In this document: piece by piece, positions 26,593-35,277 of the stretch
How positions within the stretch are numbered: the first letter of the stretch is position 1
How the letters are laid out: each line of letters begins with the position of its first letter
From: Thermodesulfobacteriota bacterium
Lineage (GTDB): Bacteria; Desulfobacterota; WTBG01; CAIYCZ01; CAIRTM01
DNA: 48,658 nt
Reading direction: 5' to 3'
Assembly (NCBI GenBank): GCA_028282925.1
Contig: JANQGV010000213.1
Location: forward strand, 1 to 48,658
Notes under the pieces: model-generated
Seen by the model: the letters and a program-made list of their open reading frames with translations, nothing else
Told to the model about the DNA's origin: nothing
Databases searched by the model: none
Program-made: the position numbers and the translations under genes

Positions 26593-27519
26593 ATGACACC
26601 ATCTCCGGTACTCATATTTGTTTATAATCGGCCTTTGCATACCCAAGAATGCATCCATGCTTTGCAACAGAACCGGCTCGCCAGAGAAACTGATCTATTC
26701 ATATATGCAGATGCCCCGGAAAAACCCGACAGCAAAGCCGAGAGTGTTCGTGCATTCATTCGTTCCATACAGGGGTTTAAATCTGTTTCCATTATTGAGC
26801 GGAAAAGCCATTATGGTCTTGCCCGGTCTATTATATCCGGGGTAACGGACAGCATTAATGCCTATGGTAACGCCATTGTCCTTGAAGATGACCTTGTGAC
26901 CTCTCCATTTTTTCTTACCTATATGAATGACGCCCTGAAGTTTTATAAAAACAATAAAAACATTTTTTCTATTAGCGGATACAATTATCCGCCCGAAACG
27001 TTAAAAATTCCTGAAAACTACAAAAATGACGTCTTTTTGAGCTATCGTCCTTCCTCCTGGGGCTGGGCCACATGGGAAGACCGGTGGGGAGAGGTGGACT
27101 GGGGCATTTCCGACTATGACCAGTTCATCAATACGGCTCATGAGCAAAAGCAGTTCAACCGCGGGGGTGACGACCTGACGCCTATGTTGAAAGATTTTAT
27201 GCGCGGAAGGATTGATTCGTGGGCCATTCGGTTTTGTTATGCTCATTATAAAACTGGTGCCTATGCACTGTTCCCTGTCTGTTCTTATGTGGATAATATC
27301 GGTTTTGATACAACCGGGACACATCCGAGCCCGCCTTTTACCTGTTCCAATGATGTATCGACGGGCAGGCCGAAGTGTGAGTTTGTAGAGCTGCCTTCGA
27401 TAGATCATGAAATTGCGGCACGGTTTAGAAATATTTTTTCTCCCAAGCCTCCTCCCCGATCTTTAAAAAGCAGCCTCTATTCAGCTTTTTGTGCATTTTT
27501 GCGTCCCCAAAAAAAATAG
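26593..27519 (+). CDS. Putative GT-A-fold glycosyltransferase (EDD metal motif)
   Basis: A 308-residue soluble protein. It opens with VLIFVYNRPLHTQECIHALQ, similar to GT2/GNT-I-like enzymes. It then has the acidic IVLEDDLVTSPFFLTYMNDAL, where EDD corresponds to the DxD metal site, followed by a SWGWATWEDRW stretch typical of this uncharacterised transferase group. There is no clear ribosome binding site close to ATG 26593 despite the strong promoter. It is a single-gene rightward unit convergent with the GT-D gene (11-bp gap). The function as a transferase is well supported; the sugar is not known. Confidence 0.75.
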   Translation: MTPSPVLIFVYNRPLHTQECIHALQQNRLARETDLFIYADAPEKPDSKAESVRAFIRSIQGFKSVSIIERKSHYGLARSIISGVTDSINAYGNAIVLEDDLVTSPFFLTYMNDALKFYKNNKNIFSISGYNYPPETLKIPENYKNDVFLSYRPSSWGWATWEDRWGEVDWGISDYDQFINTAHEQKQFNRGGDDLTPMLKDFMRGRIDSWAIRFCYAHYKTGAYALFPVCSYVDNIGFDTTGTHPSPPFTCSNDVSTGRPKCEFVELPSIDHEIAARFRNIFSPKPPPRSLKSSLYSAFCAFLRPQKK

Positions 27520-27530
27520 CCTGCAAAATT

Positions 27531-28514
27531 TTACCAGTAACACCCCGCCTCGACATCATTTGAACCTGAAGGATTTTCTTCCGGTAACGGCCTCACCCAG
27601 TATTCATTATAGAGGTTTTGAAAAAACGGGCGTTCGTCCCACCGCTTTCCTTTGATGCCGAATAAAATTTGGGTTGCTCCCCCAAGGTGTACCGCCTTTT
27701 TTCCGATGCTTTTAATAAATGATGCGAGAGGCAAACCATAAGCCCCTGCACCGATAAGTGCAATATCAAAAGGGGTTGTTTTTATCCTATTGCACATCCA
27801 GTCCAGCGCATCAAACCAGCTTGCAAAAGCAACTTCGTTACGAGCAATCGACTGCACGGCTTTCAACGTTATAAGTTCAAACGAAGGCAGGATTTTTGGG
27901 TTGTGGAACAAAGAAACTCTTTTTTTATACTGTTTTTTTATGCTTTCTTCAAAAGGATGAATGACCAGCACCTTTTTGTTTTTAAGGATTTCGGACCAGG
28001 GGTCGGCATGATAATAGGGCTCCATGTCGCTCAAACGCACTGTTTTAGCGTTTGGGAACAGATGTGAAATTCTGTTTTCACCGGACAGCCATGACCCCAT
28101 GATGTCGATGTTTTTGATATCCATAAGCATCCGGTGTCCAAACAATTCAAGAGTTTTGTCGTTTACGGGAAAAAAGCCGGCATTGTTATGCATGGCTCTT
28201 TTAATGTTTTCGTCCCACCAGAATGGCCCTGTTTCATTCTTAATAAAACCTATAGCTTTCGAAAAAACACTGGCTGTCCTGGTGATGTCGAAATACCTCA
28301 GTGTTGCGTCGAGCTCACCGCTTCCAAATCGAGCAATCATGCAAGGGTCGCTTTTTGATAAGAGGCTCTTTATTGCGTCACTGGCAGATTGTCCGGAATA
28401 GTCCGGGGAGGGATCAGCAATATGATCTCTGGATTTCAGAAGGGTTTCGTAAAAGACGCGACATTTCTCCAGAGCTCTTGCAGAAGCAGTATTCATTGCG
28501 TGTATCTTTCTCAT
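27531..28514 (-). CDS. GT-D-fold putative glycosyltransferase
   Basis: A 327-residue soluble protein. Near residue 60 it has CMIARFGSGELDA, matching the RxGxGE signature of the GT-D/DUF1792 family (PF08759). Towards the C-terminus ALIGAGAYGLPLASFIK and HLGGATQILFGIKGKRW are strongly conserved-looking. The founding GT-D enzyme, from a streptococcal adhesin cluster, adds glucose to a glycoprotein glycan; this member probably adds a sugar to the glycan made here. ATG 28514 has its purine-rich site immediately adjacent; ATG 28496 is an alternative start. It lies 39 bp downstream of the sulfatase-like gene and is likely cotranscribed. Confidence 0.65.
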   Translation of the reverse strand: MRKIHAMNTASARALEKCRVFYETLLKSRDHIADPSPDYSGQSASDAIKSLLSKSDPCMIARFGSGELDATLRYFDITRTASVFSKAIGFIKNETGPFWWDENIKRAMHNNAGFFPVNDKTLELFGHRMLMDIKNIDIMGSWLSGENRISHLFPNAKTVRLSDMEPYYHADPWSEILKNKKVLVIHPFEESIKKQYKKRVSLFHNPKILPSFELITLKAVQSIARNEVAFASWFDALDWMCNRIKTTPFDIALIGAGAYGLPLASFIKSIGKKAVHLGGATQILFGIKGKRWDERPFFQNLYNEYWVRPLPEENPSGSNDVEAGCYW

Positions 28515-28553
28515 CCTCTTTTAACAAACAATGTCTTCCCCGCTGATCGATAA

Positions 28554-30383
28554 CTATTGTGTATACCCCAGGGCCTTGAGCTTGTCGCGCAGGTCGGCGT
28601 CCAGCATCGATGTTCCGACCTCTTCTTCAAACCGTGCCGATTTATTTTGCAGGTCCTGCAGGGGTTTCAGTAACTGCTGCGTGTCCGGAATGGCGTCAAT
28701 CAGGTTGTTGTGCTCCCGTGGATCTTTTTCGATATCATAGACTTCTACTTCAACAGGAGAGGTGTATCCAATCAGCTTCCACTTGTTGCTGCCGTCATCG
28801 GTGTTCTGAATCACCTTTTTCCCGGCTTCAAAAGTGCAGTACTTTTCATTACCGTAAAGTGTACCGCTGGCAAATATCGGCGACTGAGGGTCACGAGGTC
28901 CGTTATGAGGAAGGTCTGTAAGATTAATGCCCTGGAGACGTGTGTCTTTCCTGATGCCCACAGCATGGTAAATGGTAGGTGCAATATCTATTAGTTGAAC
29001 CGGTGTCGTGGATTCCCGGGAAGGAATATCCGGACCGGTAATTATCAACGGGACATGCAGCAGTTCATTGTAGAGGCTGTGCCCGTGTTCAAAATTATCA
29101 TGATCCCAGAACTCCTCACCATGGTCTGATGTGATTATCAAGATTGTATTTTCCAGCAATCCGGACCGGTTTAAAAACAGGGTAACTGCTTTTATGTTTT
29201 CATCGATAAATCGTATCTGCGCATCATAGAGTGCGATAATGTGTTCCCGGTCGTCGGTGGAAAGCCTGTTGTCGGCGAGTAAGGCCCTGATTTTATTGAA
29301 ACCGCTTTTTCGGTTTCCGGGCTCGAAGTTGGGATTATCGTTTTTTGTAAACAGATAATTTATGGGTGTTTTGGTGTATGGTGCATGTGCATCCATGTAA
29401 TGGATATACGCAAAAAAAGGATCATTATCGATTTGTGATATCTCAGAAATAAAATCGCCGGTTACCTGGTCGGCGTTTGTTGTCTGGTGGGAGCGGTACC
29501 GACAGGTGTCGAACCCCTGGTGAAAGTTGAAGTCCTTTTCAAGAAAATCGTTGCCGCCATTGAAGAAAAATGTTTTATATCCTTTGTTTTTGAGTACTTC
29601 TGCCAGGGTGTTGATTTCAGAAGGTAATACATTCGCTTCGTTTAAAACATTGTGCTCCGTTGTATAAAGTGAGGAAAAAATGCTGGCAATCGACGGCTTC
29701 GTCCAGGGCGCATTTGCATAAGCCCGTTTGAAGAGCAGGCCGCTACGGGCCAGTTGGTCGATTGCCGGTGAAGTTGGGCGCTGATACCCATAGAAGCCAA
29801 GGTGATCGGCGCGCAGGCAATCGACAATGATCAAGACAATGTTGGGGCTGTCGGGACGGTTTGCGCGTTTGTCAAGAGCAACCAGGCCATTGAGGAAAAT
29901 CAGCAGGATTAGAAGAGACAGGCAAACGATTGTCGGTTTTATGGCTCTGCGTTTTGCAGCGTCGCCGTATATGCTGCACGCAACCAGGCACAGTATGGCG
30001 ATGATCCATTGTGTTTGCTTGGTATCGTCCGGCAAAAAGAAAAGAATGCCTGCAATGCCGCATGCAAGTAAAATAAGACCTGCGCTGTACGGCAGGAAGT
30101 TGTTGTATGATTTTCCGGGGGTCTTCCGCTGTAGAAAAGCCGTAAGTGCTTTGTATATGCCGGTATAGGCAGCAAAACCGATGCAAAAAAGGAGCAGACA
30201 CACCGGGACCCATTTGTTTGCATGGGTTTGCAGGCTTTGTACGGCAAGGCGGGAGGTCTGGTAGTGCAGATAGTTGTGGCTGATCGTTTCCCCGGCAGCG
30301 AAAGCGCAACTCAACAGCCAGCCGGTAAGCAGGCCTCCGGAAATATAATAGTATAATTTCTCTTTATTTAAAAAAAAGGCCAT
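28554..30383 (-). CDS. Sulfatase-fold membrane protein with Thr nucleophile, probable phosphotransferase
   Basis: A 609-residue protein with five predicted membrane segments (about residues 10-30, 58-78, 98-117, 125-141, 150-170) and a large extracytoplasmic alkaline-phosphatase-superfamily domain (Sulfatase, PF00884). Metal-binding NIVLIIVDCLRADHLGFYG and TSDHGEEFWDH are present. At the formylglycine position, sulfatases have C-x-P-S-R; here the sequence is APWTKPSIAS, with Thr228 in place of Cys. A Thr nucleophile and five helices are features of LtaS and of phosphoethanolamine transferases. A phospho-group transferase to the glycan or lipid is therefore more likely than a sulfatase. Transcribed leftward with the GT-D gene; only 50 bp separate it from the divergent TPR gene. 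Confidence 0.8.
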   Translation of the reverse strand: MAFFLNKEKLYYYISGGLLTGWLLSCAFAAGETISHNYLHYQTSRLAVQSLQTHANKWVPVCLLLFCIGFAAYTGIYKALTAFLQRKTPGKSYNNFLPYSAGLILLACGIAGILFFLPDDTKQTQWIIAILCLVACSIYGDAAKRRAIKPTIVCLSLLILLIFLNGLVALDKRANRPDSPNIVLIIVDCLRADHLGFYGYQRPTSPAIDQLARSGLLFKRAYANAPWTKPSIASIFSSLYTTEHNVLNEANVLPSEINTLAEVLKNKGYKTFFFNGGNDFLEKDFNFHQGFDTCRYRSHQTTNADQVTGDFISEISQIDNDPFFAYIHYMDAHAPYTKTPINYLFTKNDNPNFEPGNRKSGFNKIRALLADNRLSTDDREHIIALYDAQIRFIDENIKAVTLFLNRSGLLENTILIITSDHGEEFWDHDNFEHGHSLYNELLHVPLIITGPDIPSRESTTPVQLIDIAPTIYHAVGIRKDTRLQGINLTDLPHNGPRDPQSPIFASGTLYGNEKYCTFEAGKKVIQNTDDGSNKWKLIGYTSPVEVEVYDIEKDPREHNNLIDAIPDTQQLLKPLQDLQNKSARFEEEVGTSMLDADLRDKLKALGYTQ

Positions 30384-30433
30384 AGTATAAAGTGGTTATC
30401 CATTGAGTTCAGGTAATTACTAATTACCTTATA

Positions 30434-32206
30434 ATGTGCCGAAAAACAAATATTACTTTTCGCTGTGTGGGGGCACAAGGTGTGAATCGCCGACATGTAT
30501 TGCTGTTAGTTCTTTTGGCAGTTGTCTGCTATATCAATACGCTACCCAACGGCTTTGTAGCCGGAGACCGGCAGTTTATTGTGCAAAATCCGGCGGTCGG
30601 TGATTTTTCGGCTGTTCTCAAGTCTTTTTCATCAGATTACTGGAACATACTGGGCGGCCAGTCTTTTATGTATTACCGGCCGGTGGTCGTTTTTTCCCAC
30701 TTTGTGGATTATTCATTGTATGGGCTTAATCCGCTCGGCCACCATCTTTCAAACCTCCTGTTTCACATTATTGTAACCCTGCTGGTATATCGGCTTGCCT
30801 GCCGCCTTTTGCCGGGGCGCCTGAACGCCGCTTTTGTTGCGGCCGGGTTGTTTGCCCTGCATCCAGTCCATACGCATTCCGTGAGTTATGTTATGGGCAG
30901 AACCGATATCCTGGCGGCTGTTTTCTATCTATCCGGCTTCATAGTCTTGACCGGCAGCATGAAGCAGGGACAAAAAATGTTTTTTTCCTGCATATGTTAT
31001 ATGTGTGGCCTGTTGTGTAAGGAGATAGCGGTAACGCTTCCGGTTCTGTATCTTTTGTATGTCGTGCTGTGGGAGGGAGCAAAGAAGCTGCGGGAGCGGC
31101 AGGTGTGGGTTCTGTTTGCGTCGCTTTGCGCATCCTTTGCAGCATATGCCCTATTGCGTTTTTACGCGGTGGGCGGTTTTTCCTCCCCGGAGAATATTTT
31201 AGCCTCGATAGATGTCTGGCAGCGGGCTGTGATGGTGGTGATTACCATCGGTTTCTACACTGCTAAACTTTTGTTTCCTGTTCAGCTTTGTTTCTACAGT
31301 AATCTGGTCATCCCCGACTCCGTTTCTGCGTTATTGGGTTCGGCTTATTTTTGGGCGGGCTGTTTGTTTCTGGCTGTATTTGGTATAGCCCTGGTGAAAA
31401 TACCCCGGGTATGTTTCTGTCTGGCCTGGATAGTGTGCTCGCTTCTGCCGGTACTTAATATAACCCCTTTGCCGGTTTTTGCAAAAGAAAACTATTTGTA
31501 TATACCCTCTGTCAGTTTTTGTCTTCTGCTGGCATTGCCTTTTGCAACTAACGGGGCGACCCGCTGGAGGCGACTGTATTTCGCTCTTGTTCTTTGTGTC
31601 TGCGTCTTCTATGCCATTATTACCGTGCAGCGCAACACCGACTATCGCGACCCGATTACCTTTATGAAAGCAACCCTCCTGGCAATGCCGGAGGTGGAGG
31701 AAGAAAACCGTTCTAAGATATCGCATTTCGAAGGCGTTAAAAACCACTTTACAACCCATAGAAATTTAGGTCGGCTGTACAAAGAGCAAGGCGAGTGGGC
31801 GACGGCCGAATATCATTTCCAGCAGGCATTGCACTATATCCCGTCCTATTTTCCAGGAGAATATGCATCCGATGTCTACCTCTCTCTCGGGCAGGTATAT
31901 GAAAAACAGACAATGCCTGATCGGGCCAGGGCCGCCTATGAAAAAGCGCTCTCCGGTTCAGCCCGGCCGTATTATATCTACAACCTGCTGGGCGTGCTGG
32001 AAGCCAAAAGAGGTGCGCTGTATGAAGCAAAAAAGCTGTTTTTAAAAGCGATTGATGAAAATAAAGAGTATGCCCCCGCTTTTTTCAACCTGAGCCTGGT
32101 TTATGTAAAGCTGGATATGCCGGATGAGGCATCGCGTGCGCTGCAACAGGCGGCACGGCTTAACCCGGCCTATCAGAATTATCTGCAAAATCATGATCAG
32201 CGGTGA
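30434..32206 (+). CDS. TMTC-like polytopic GT-C protein with C-terminal TPRs
   Basis: A 590-residue inner-membrane protein. After the first helix comes a periplasmic loop with YYRPVVVFSHFVDYSLYGLNP, then FALHPVHTHSVSYVMGRTD, which is the characteristic pattern of TMTC-like GT-C proteins. About nine membrane segments run to residue 410. The last 160 residues hold four tetratricopeptide repeats (for example LGRLYKEQGEWATAEYHF and LSLVYVKLDMPDEASRAL). Eukaryotic TMTCs are O-mannosyltransferases; bacterial homologs are uncharacterised. The start may be GTG 30482 (GTGGGGGC upstream), since a TATAAT box overlaps ATG 30434. The next gene is 66 bp downstream. Confidence 0.75.
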   Translation: MCRKTNITFRCVGAQGVNRRHVLLLVLLAVVCYINTLPNGFVAGDRQFIVQNPAVGDFSAVLKSFSSDYWNILGGQSFMYYRPVVVFSHFVDYSLYGLNPLGHHLSNLLFHIIVTLLVYRLACRLLPGRLNAAFVAAGLFALHPVHTHSVSYVMGRTDILAAVFYLSGFIVLTGSMKQGQKMFFSCICYMCGLLCKEIAVTLPVLYLLYVVLWEGAKKLRERQVWVLFASLCASFAAYALLRFYAVGGFSSPENILASIDVWQRAVMVVITIGFYTAKLLFPVQLCFYSNLVIPDSVSALLGSAYFWAGCLFLAVFGIALVKIPRVCFCLAWIVCSLLPVLNITPLPVFAKENYLYIPSVSFCLLLALPFATNGATRWRRLYFALVLCVCVFYAIITVQRNTDYRDPITFMKATLLAMPEVEEENRSKISHFEGVKNHFTTHRNLGRLYKEQGEWATAEYHFQQALHYIPSYFPGEYASDVYLSLGQVYEKQTMPDRARAAYEKALSGSARPYYIYNLLGVLEAKRGALYEAKKLFLKAIDENKEYAPAFFNLSLVYVKLDMPDEASRALQQAARLNPAYQNYLQNHDQR

Positions 32207-32272
32207 GCTGAAAAAGCGCAATGATTTGTTTTGATGCCCGATAGGGACGCCACTTCCTGAAGAGAGGGACTC

Positions 32273-33865
32273 ATGTTGTTTTCGGATGTGCAAAAACAGG
32301 AAAAAGGCTATGCCTGGCTGTTTCTTTTGGTCCTTGCGGCTGTGTGCAGTGATTTTGTTGTAATGGTTCTGTTTTCCGATATCAGAACTCTTTTGATAAC
32401 CATACCCGATGATGCATCGTATTATTTCAAAATTGCCGATACCATTGTTCATAATGCTTTTGTCTCCTTCGACGGGATTCATGAAACAAACGGGTTCCAA
32501 CCGTTGTGGCTGTGCATGCTGCTGCCGGTGGCGGCCGTTTTTAAAGGGTCGCCGGAAGCAATGATGCAGGCGACTGCGTTGCTTCAGGTGGTGCTTCTTG
32601 CTGTTTCGGCGCTGATGCTGTTTTCGCTCCTTTCAAAAACTCATTCGGTAAGGTCAGGTTTTTTTTGCAGTCTCCTGTTTTTTGCAGCCGTTTTTTTTCC
32701 GGGAGTCAACGGCATGGAGTCGGCATTGCTGATATGTATGTGTGTCGTTTTGTTGTATTACGGCCGGCGAAGCGACATCATCGCCCGGTCTACCCCACGG
32801 GGCGAATTTTTTTTCGGGATACTGTTGGGGCTTGTTATGCTGACCCGCCTTGACATGGTTTTTCTCGGGGGGGTTATTGCCGCCGTTCTTGCATTCGACG
32901 TGTGTTTATCCCGCAGGCCCAAAAGAGAAACGATACGGAGGTTTGTGACTGTTGTGGGCAGTGCATCGCTTATCGTAGCGCCGTATCTATTGCTTAATTA
33001 CCTGTTCTTCGGCCATGCTGTTCCCATCAGCGGCATTCTCAAAAGCTGTTTCCCCCACCCGATGGTTAATCGCAACATCCTGGAGCTCTTTACCCCGCGA
33101 TACACTGTTTGTATACTGATCGCCTGCTGCTACCTGGGCTGGTTGTTGCTGTCAGGCGGTAAACGGCGGGAGCGGTCCAGCGATGTGCAGTATTTCGGCA
33201 TCGCAACCGCTGTATGCGCAACTTCGGTAGTACTGCATGCGCTGTATACATTTTTGTTCATGAAATGGGCGGTTTTTGCCTGGCACTTCATTTTGTACCC
33301 TTTTTGTGTGGTGCTGATAATCGGCGATGTGTTTTACCGCCTGGGTCAGCCCCGGCCGAAAGGCGTTCTGAAGATATGCTGCTGGATTATTGCGGGGCTG
33401 ATAGTGTGCGCGGCATGCGTGAAGGTGTATCGCCGTCATACGCGCCCCCTTGAGAACAGCTGGCATGTGGCTTCATATAATGCCGCCTGCTGGGCCCGTG
33501 AAAACACTCAGCCCGACAGTGTTTTTGCGATGAAAGATGCGGGACATTTCAGCTTTTTCAGTCGGCGAAAGGTCATTAACCTGGACGGCATTGTGAATAA
33601 TCTGCAGTATCAGGATGTGCTCAAAGAAAAAAACCTTAAAAAGTATTTTGCCGATAATAACGTTATGTACCTTGTTCAGCATGCTTTCTGGAATAACGAA
33701 AGCATAGCTACGGCACAATATGATGTTATTTCAATTTCTTACTGGAGTCATCTCTATTCGGTCGAGAGCGTCAAGATACCCCTTTACAAACAGAATGAAG
33801 CATACCGCTCTCCCGTGTATTATGACGGCCCCTATGCCTCTGTTTTCGTCATCTGGAAACTGTAA
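32273..33865 (+). CDS. Polytopic GT-C-like membrane protein
   Basis: A 530-residue membrane protein with about ten hydrophobic segments. The first periplasmic loop carries PDDASYYFKIADTI and DGIHETNGFQPLW, typical of PMT_2/ArnT-like hypothetical glycosyltransferases that use a lipid-linked sugar. A soluble domain ends the protein. GAGAGGGA gives a good ribosome binding site before ATG 32273. It probably shares a transcript with the TPR protein upstream. It is the last gene of the glycan region; the next gene starts a TRAP operon after a 276-bp gap with its own promoter. Confidence 0.72.
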   Translation: MLFSDVQKQEKGYAWLFLLVLAAVCSDFVVMVLFSDIRTLLITIPDDASYYFKIADTIVHNAFVSFDGIHETNGFQPLWLCMLLPVAAVFKGSPEAMMQATALLQVVLLAVSALMLFSLLSKTHSVRSGFFCSLLFFAAVFFPGVNGMESALLICMCVVLLYYGRRSDIIARSTPRGEFFFGILLGLVMLTRLDMVFLGGVIAAVLAFDVCLSRRPKRETIRRFVTVVGSASLIVAPYLLLNYLFFGHAVPISGILKSCFPHPMVNRNILELFTPRYTVCILIACCYLGWLLLSGGKRRERSSDVQYFGIATAVCATSVVLHALYTFLFMKWAVFAWHFILYPFCVVLIIGDVFYRLGQPRPKGVLKICCWIIAGLIVCAACVKVYRRHTRPLENSWHVASYNAACWARENTQPDSVFAMKDAGHFSFFSRRKVINLDGIVNNLQYQDVLKEKNLKKYFADNNVMYLVQHAFWNNESIATAQYDVISISYWSHLYSVESVKIPLYKQNEAYRSPVYYDGPYASVFVIWKL

Positions 33866-34141
33866 ATGTCAGGCGTCGGATTGGAGCAGGCCTTCGGGGA
33901 CCCGGAGGGGCATGAAATGCCTTGAGGGGACCCCCGCTGCCCGATTATTGCAAGAATAATTCAATACTTGACAGTGCAGGGGCTTTCGTCTTATAGTTTT
34001 AGGTCTTGATAGCCAGTCTCAGGAATCACGTGTGCTCTTTTCAGTGCAGCGGCTGTTCCATGGGGAGAGTCGGCCCGGGAGTAGTCGCATATAATTCTTT
34101 ATTTATATTACGTGCATACTAACTAAAGGGAGGAAGAGGGA
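33866..34141. other. Intergenic region upstream of the TRAP operon
   Basis: About 276 bp. It holds two copies of GGGGACCC 30 bp apart (33896-33903 and 33926-33933) around a GGCAT/ATGCC hairpin (33909-33921), then an ATTATT/AATAAT stem near 33944-33960. The candidate promoter 33968-33997 follows, and a TATAAT at 34090-34095 lacks a -35 partner. The G-rich stretch could end transcription from the glycan side, but it has no U-tract. Confidence 0.4.
33968..33997 (+). promoter_or_regulatory. Candidate sigma70 promoter for the TRAP operon
   Basis: Perfect -35 TTGACA (33968-33973), 18-bp spacer, -10 TATAGT (33992-33997). It implies a leader of about 135 nt before dctP. Confidence 0.55.
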
Positions 34142-35161
34142 ATGAATAAAAAAATCGGACTATCCATTGCGATCATCATAGCCGCGTTGATTGTACCCGT
34201 ATGCTTTCATTCTGCCGTACATGCCGGACCCATCAAGCTCAGCTATGCCAACTTTCCGCCGGCCCCGACCTTTCCGTGCGTACAGATGGAAAGATGGAAG
34301 ACCGAGGTCGAAAAGCGCACCAATGGTAAAGTCGTTATCAACACCTTTCCCGGCGGGACGCTTCTGGGCGCCAAGAATATGATGGACGGGGTTATTATGG
34401 GGCAGGCCGATATCGGTTGCCTCTGCATGGCCTATCAACCCGGCCGGTTTTCCGTTACCAACGCAACCAGCCTGCCGCTGGGCCTGCCCAACGCCGAGGT
34501 TTCCAGCCAGGTGCTGTGGGAACTGTATAAGGCATACAAGCCCAAGGCCTTTGATAAAGTCAAAGTGCTGACCATGTTTACCACCGCGCCGTCCAATATC
34601 ATGTCTAAAAAGCCGGTTCGCAGCCTCCAGGACTTGAAAGGCCTTAATTTGAGAGCCTCCGGCGGGGCCGCCCAGATTCTAAAGGCCTGGGGTGCCAACC
34701 AGGTGGGCATGCCCATGTCGGCCACTCCGGAAGCCCTGCAAAAGGGCGTCGTTGAGGGTTTATTTTCTTCTTTGGAAGTTTTGAAAGACTTCAAGTTTGC
34801 TGAAATGTGTCGCTATGTAACCATGACCGACACGGTTATCTACCCCTTTGCCGTTGTGATGAACAAAAGCGCCTGGAATGCGCTTCCCGATGGCGTTAAA
34901 AAGGTTATGGGCGATCTGGCCGCCGAGCAGTGTAAATGGACCGGAACCTACATGGACAACCATGTGAATGAGTCGCTCGCATGGTCGAAAAAGAACCATA
35001 ACCTGGAAGTAATTCAACTGCCGGAAAGCGATCAAACGGTAATGAAGCAGCAGCTTGCTCCCCTTGTGACCGACTGGAAAACAAAGGCCAAGGAAAAGGG
35101 CCTCCCGGCGGATGCAATTGTAAACGATATCAAAAAGTTCAAAAAGCAGTTCGGCGGATAA
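34142..35161 (+). CDS. dctP: TRAP transporter substrate-binding protein (DctP family)
   Basis: A 339-residue periplasmic solute receptor that delivers a substrate, usually a carboxylate, to the membrane subunits. The first 28 residues are a Sec signal peptide ending in VHA. The mature protein has the DctP fold (PF03480): KLSYANFPPAPTFPCVQMERW, FPGGTLLGAKNMMDGVIMGQADIG, and SLQDLKGLNLRASGG, where the Arg of LNLRASGG aligns with the carboxylate-binding Arg of the family. AAAGGGAGG and AAGAGG provide an unusually strong ribosome binding site. A terminator-like hairpin follows at 35219-35245, which would make this subunit far more abundant than the permeases. Confidence 0.93.
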   Translation: MNKKIGLSIAIIIAALIVPVCFHSAVHAGPIKLSYANFPPAPTFPCVQMERWKTEVEKRTNGKVVINTFPGGTLLGAKNMMDGVIMGQADIGCLCMAYQPGRFSVTNATSLPLGLPNAEVSSQVLWELYKAYKPKAFDKVKVLTMFTTAPSNIMSKKPVRSLQDLKGLNLRASGGAAQILKAWGANQVGMPMSATPEALQKGVVEGLFSSLEVLKDFKFAEMCRYVTMTDTVIYPFAVVMNKSAWNALPDGVKKVMGDLAAEQCKWTGTYMDNHVNESLAWSKKNHNLEVIQLPESDQTVMKQQLAPLVTDWKTKAKEKGLPADAIVNDIKKFKKQFGG

Positions 35162-35218
35162 GTACGTTTACGCTGTCGTCAGTTTTAAAAAAACAATTCG
35201 CCGCAGTATGCTTTATAT

Positions 35219-35250
35219 GCTCCCCGTTTTTTTATTGCGGGGAGCTTTGT
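35219..35250 (+). terminator. Intrinsic-terminator-like hairpin between dctP and dctQ
   Basis: GCTCCCCG (35219-35226) and CGGGGAGC (35238-35245) form a perfect 8-bp stem around an 11-nt loop, followed by TTTGTT. Its position inside the operon suggests partial termination that lowers the permease transcript. Confidence 0.65.
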
Positions 35251-35277
35251 TAATCTTGCAGCAGAAAAATACAGGTT

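Noticed and set aside
28554-30383. Annotation as a true sulfatase
   Set aside because: The formylglycine Cys is replaced by Thr, and the five-helix N-terminus fits phosphotransferases better.
34090-34095. TATAAT as a second TRAP promoter
   Set aside because: No -35 element or extended -10 at the right distance; noted only in the intergenic entry.
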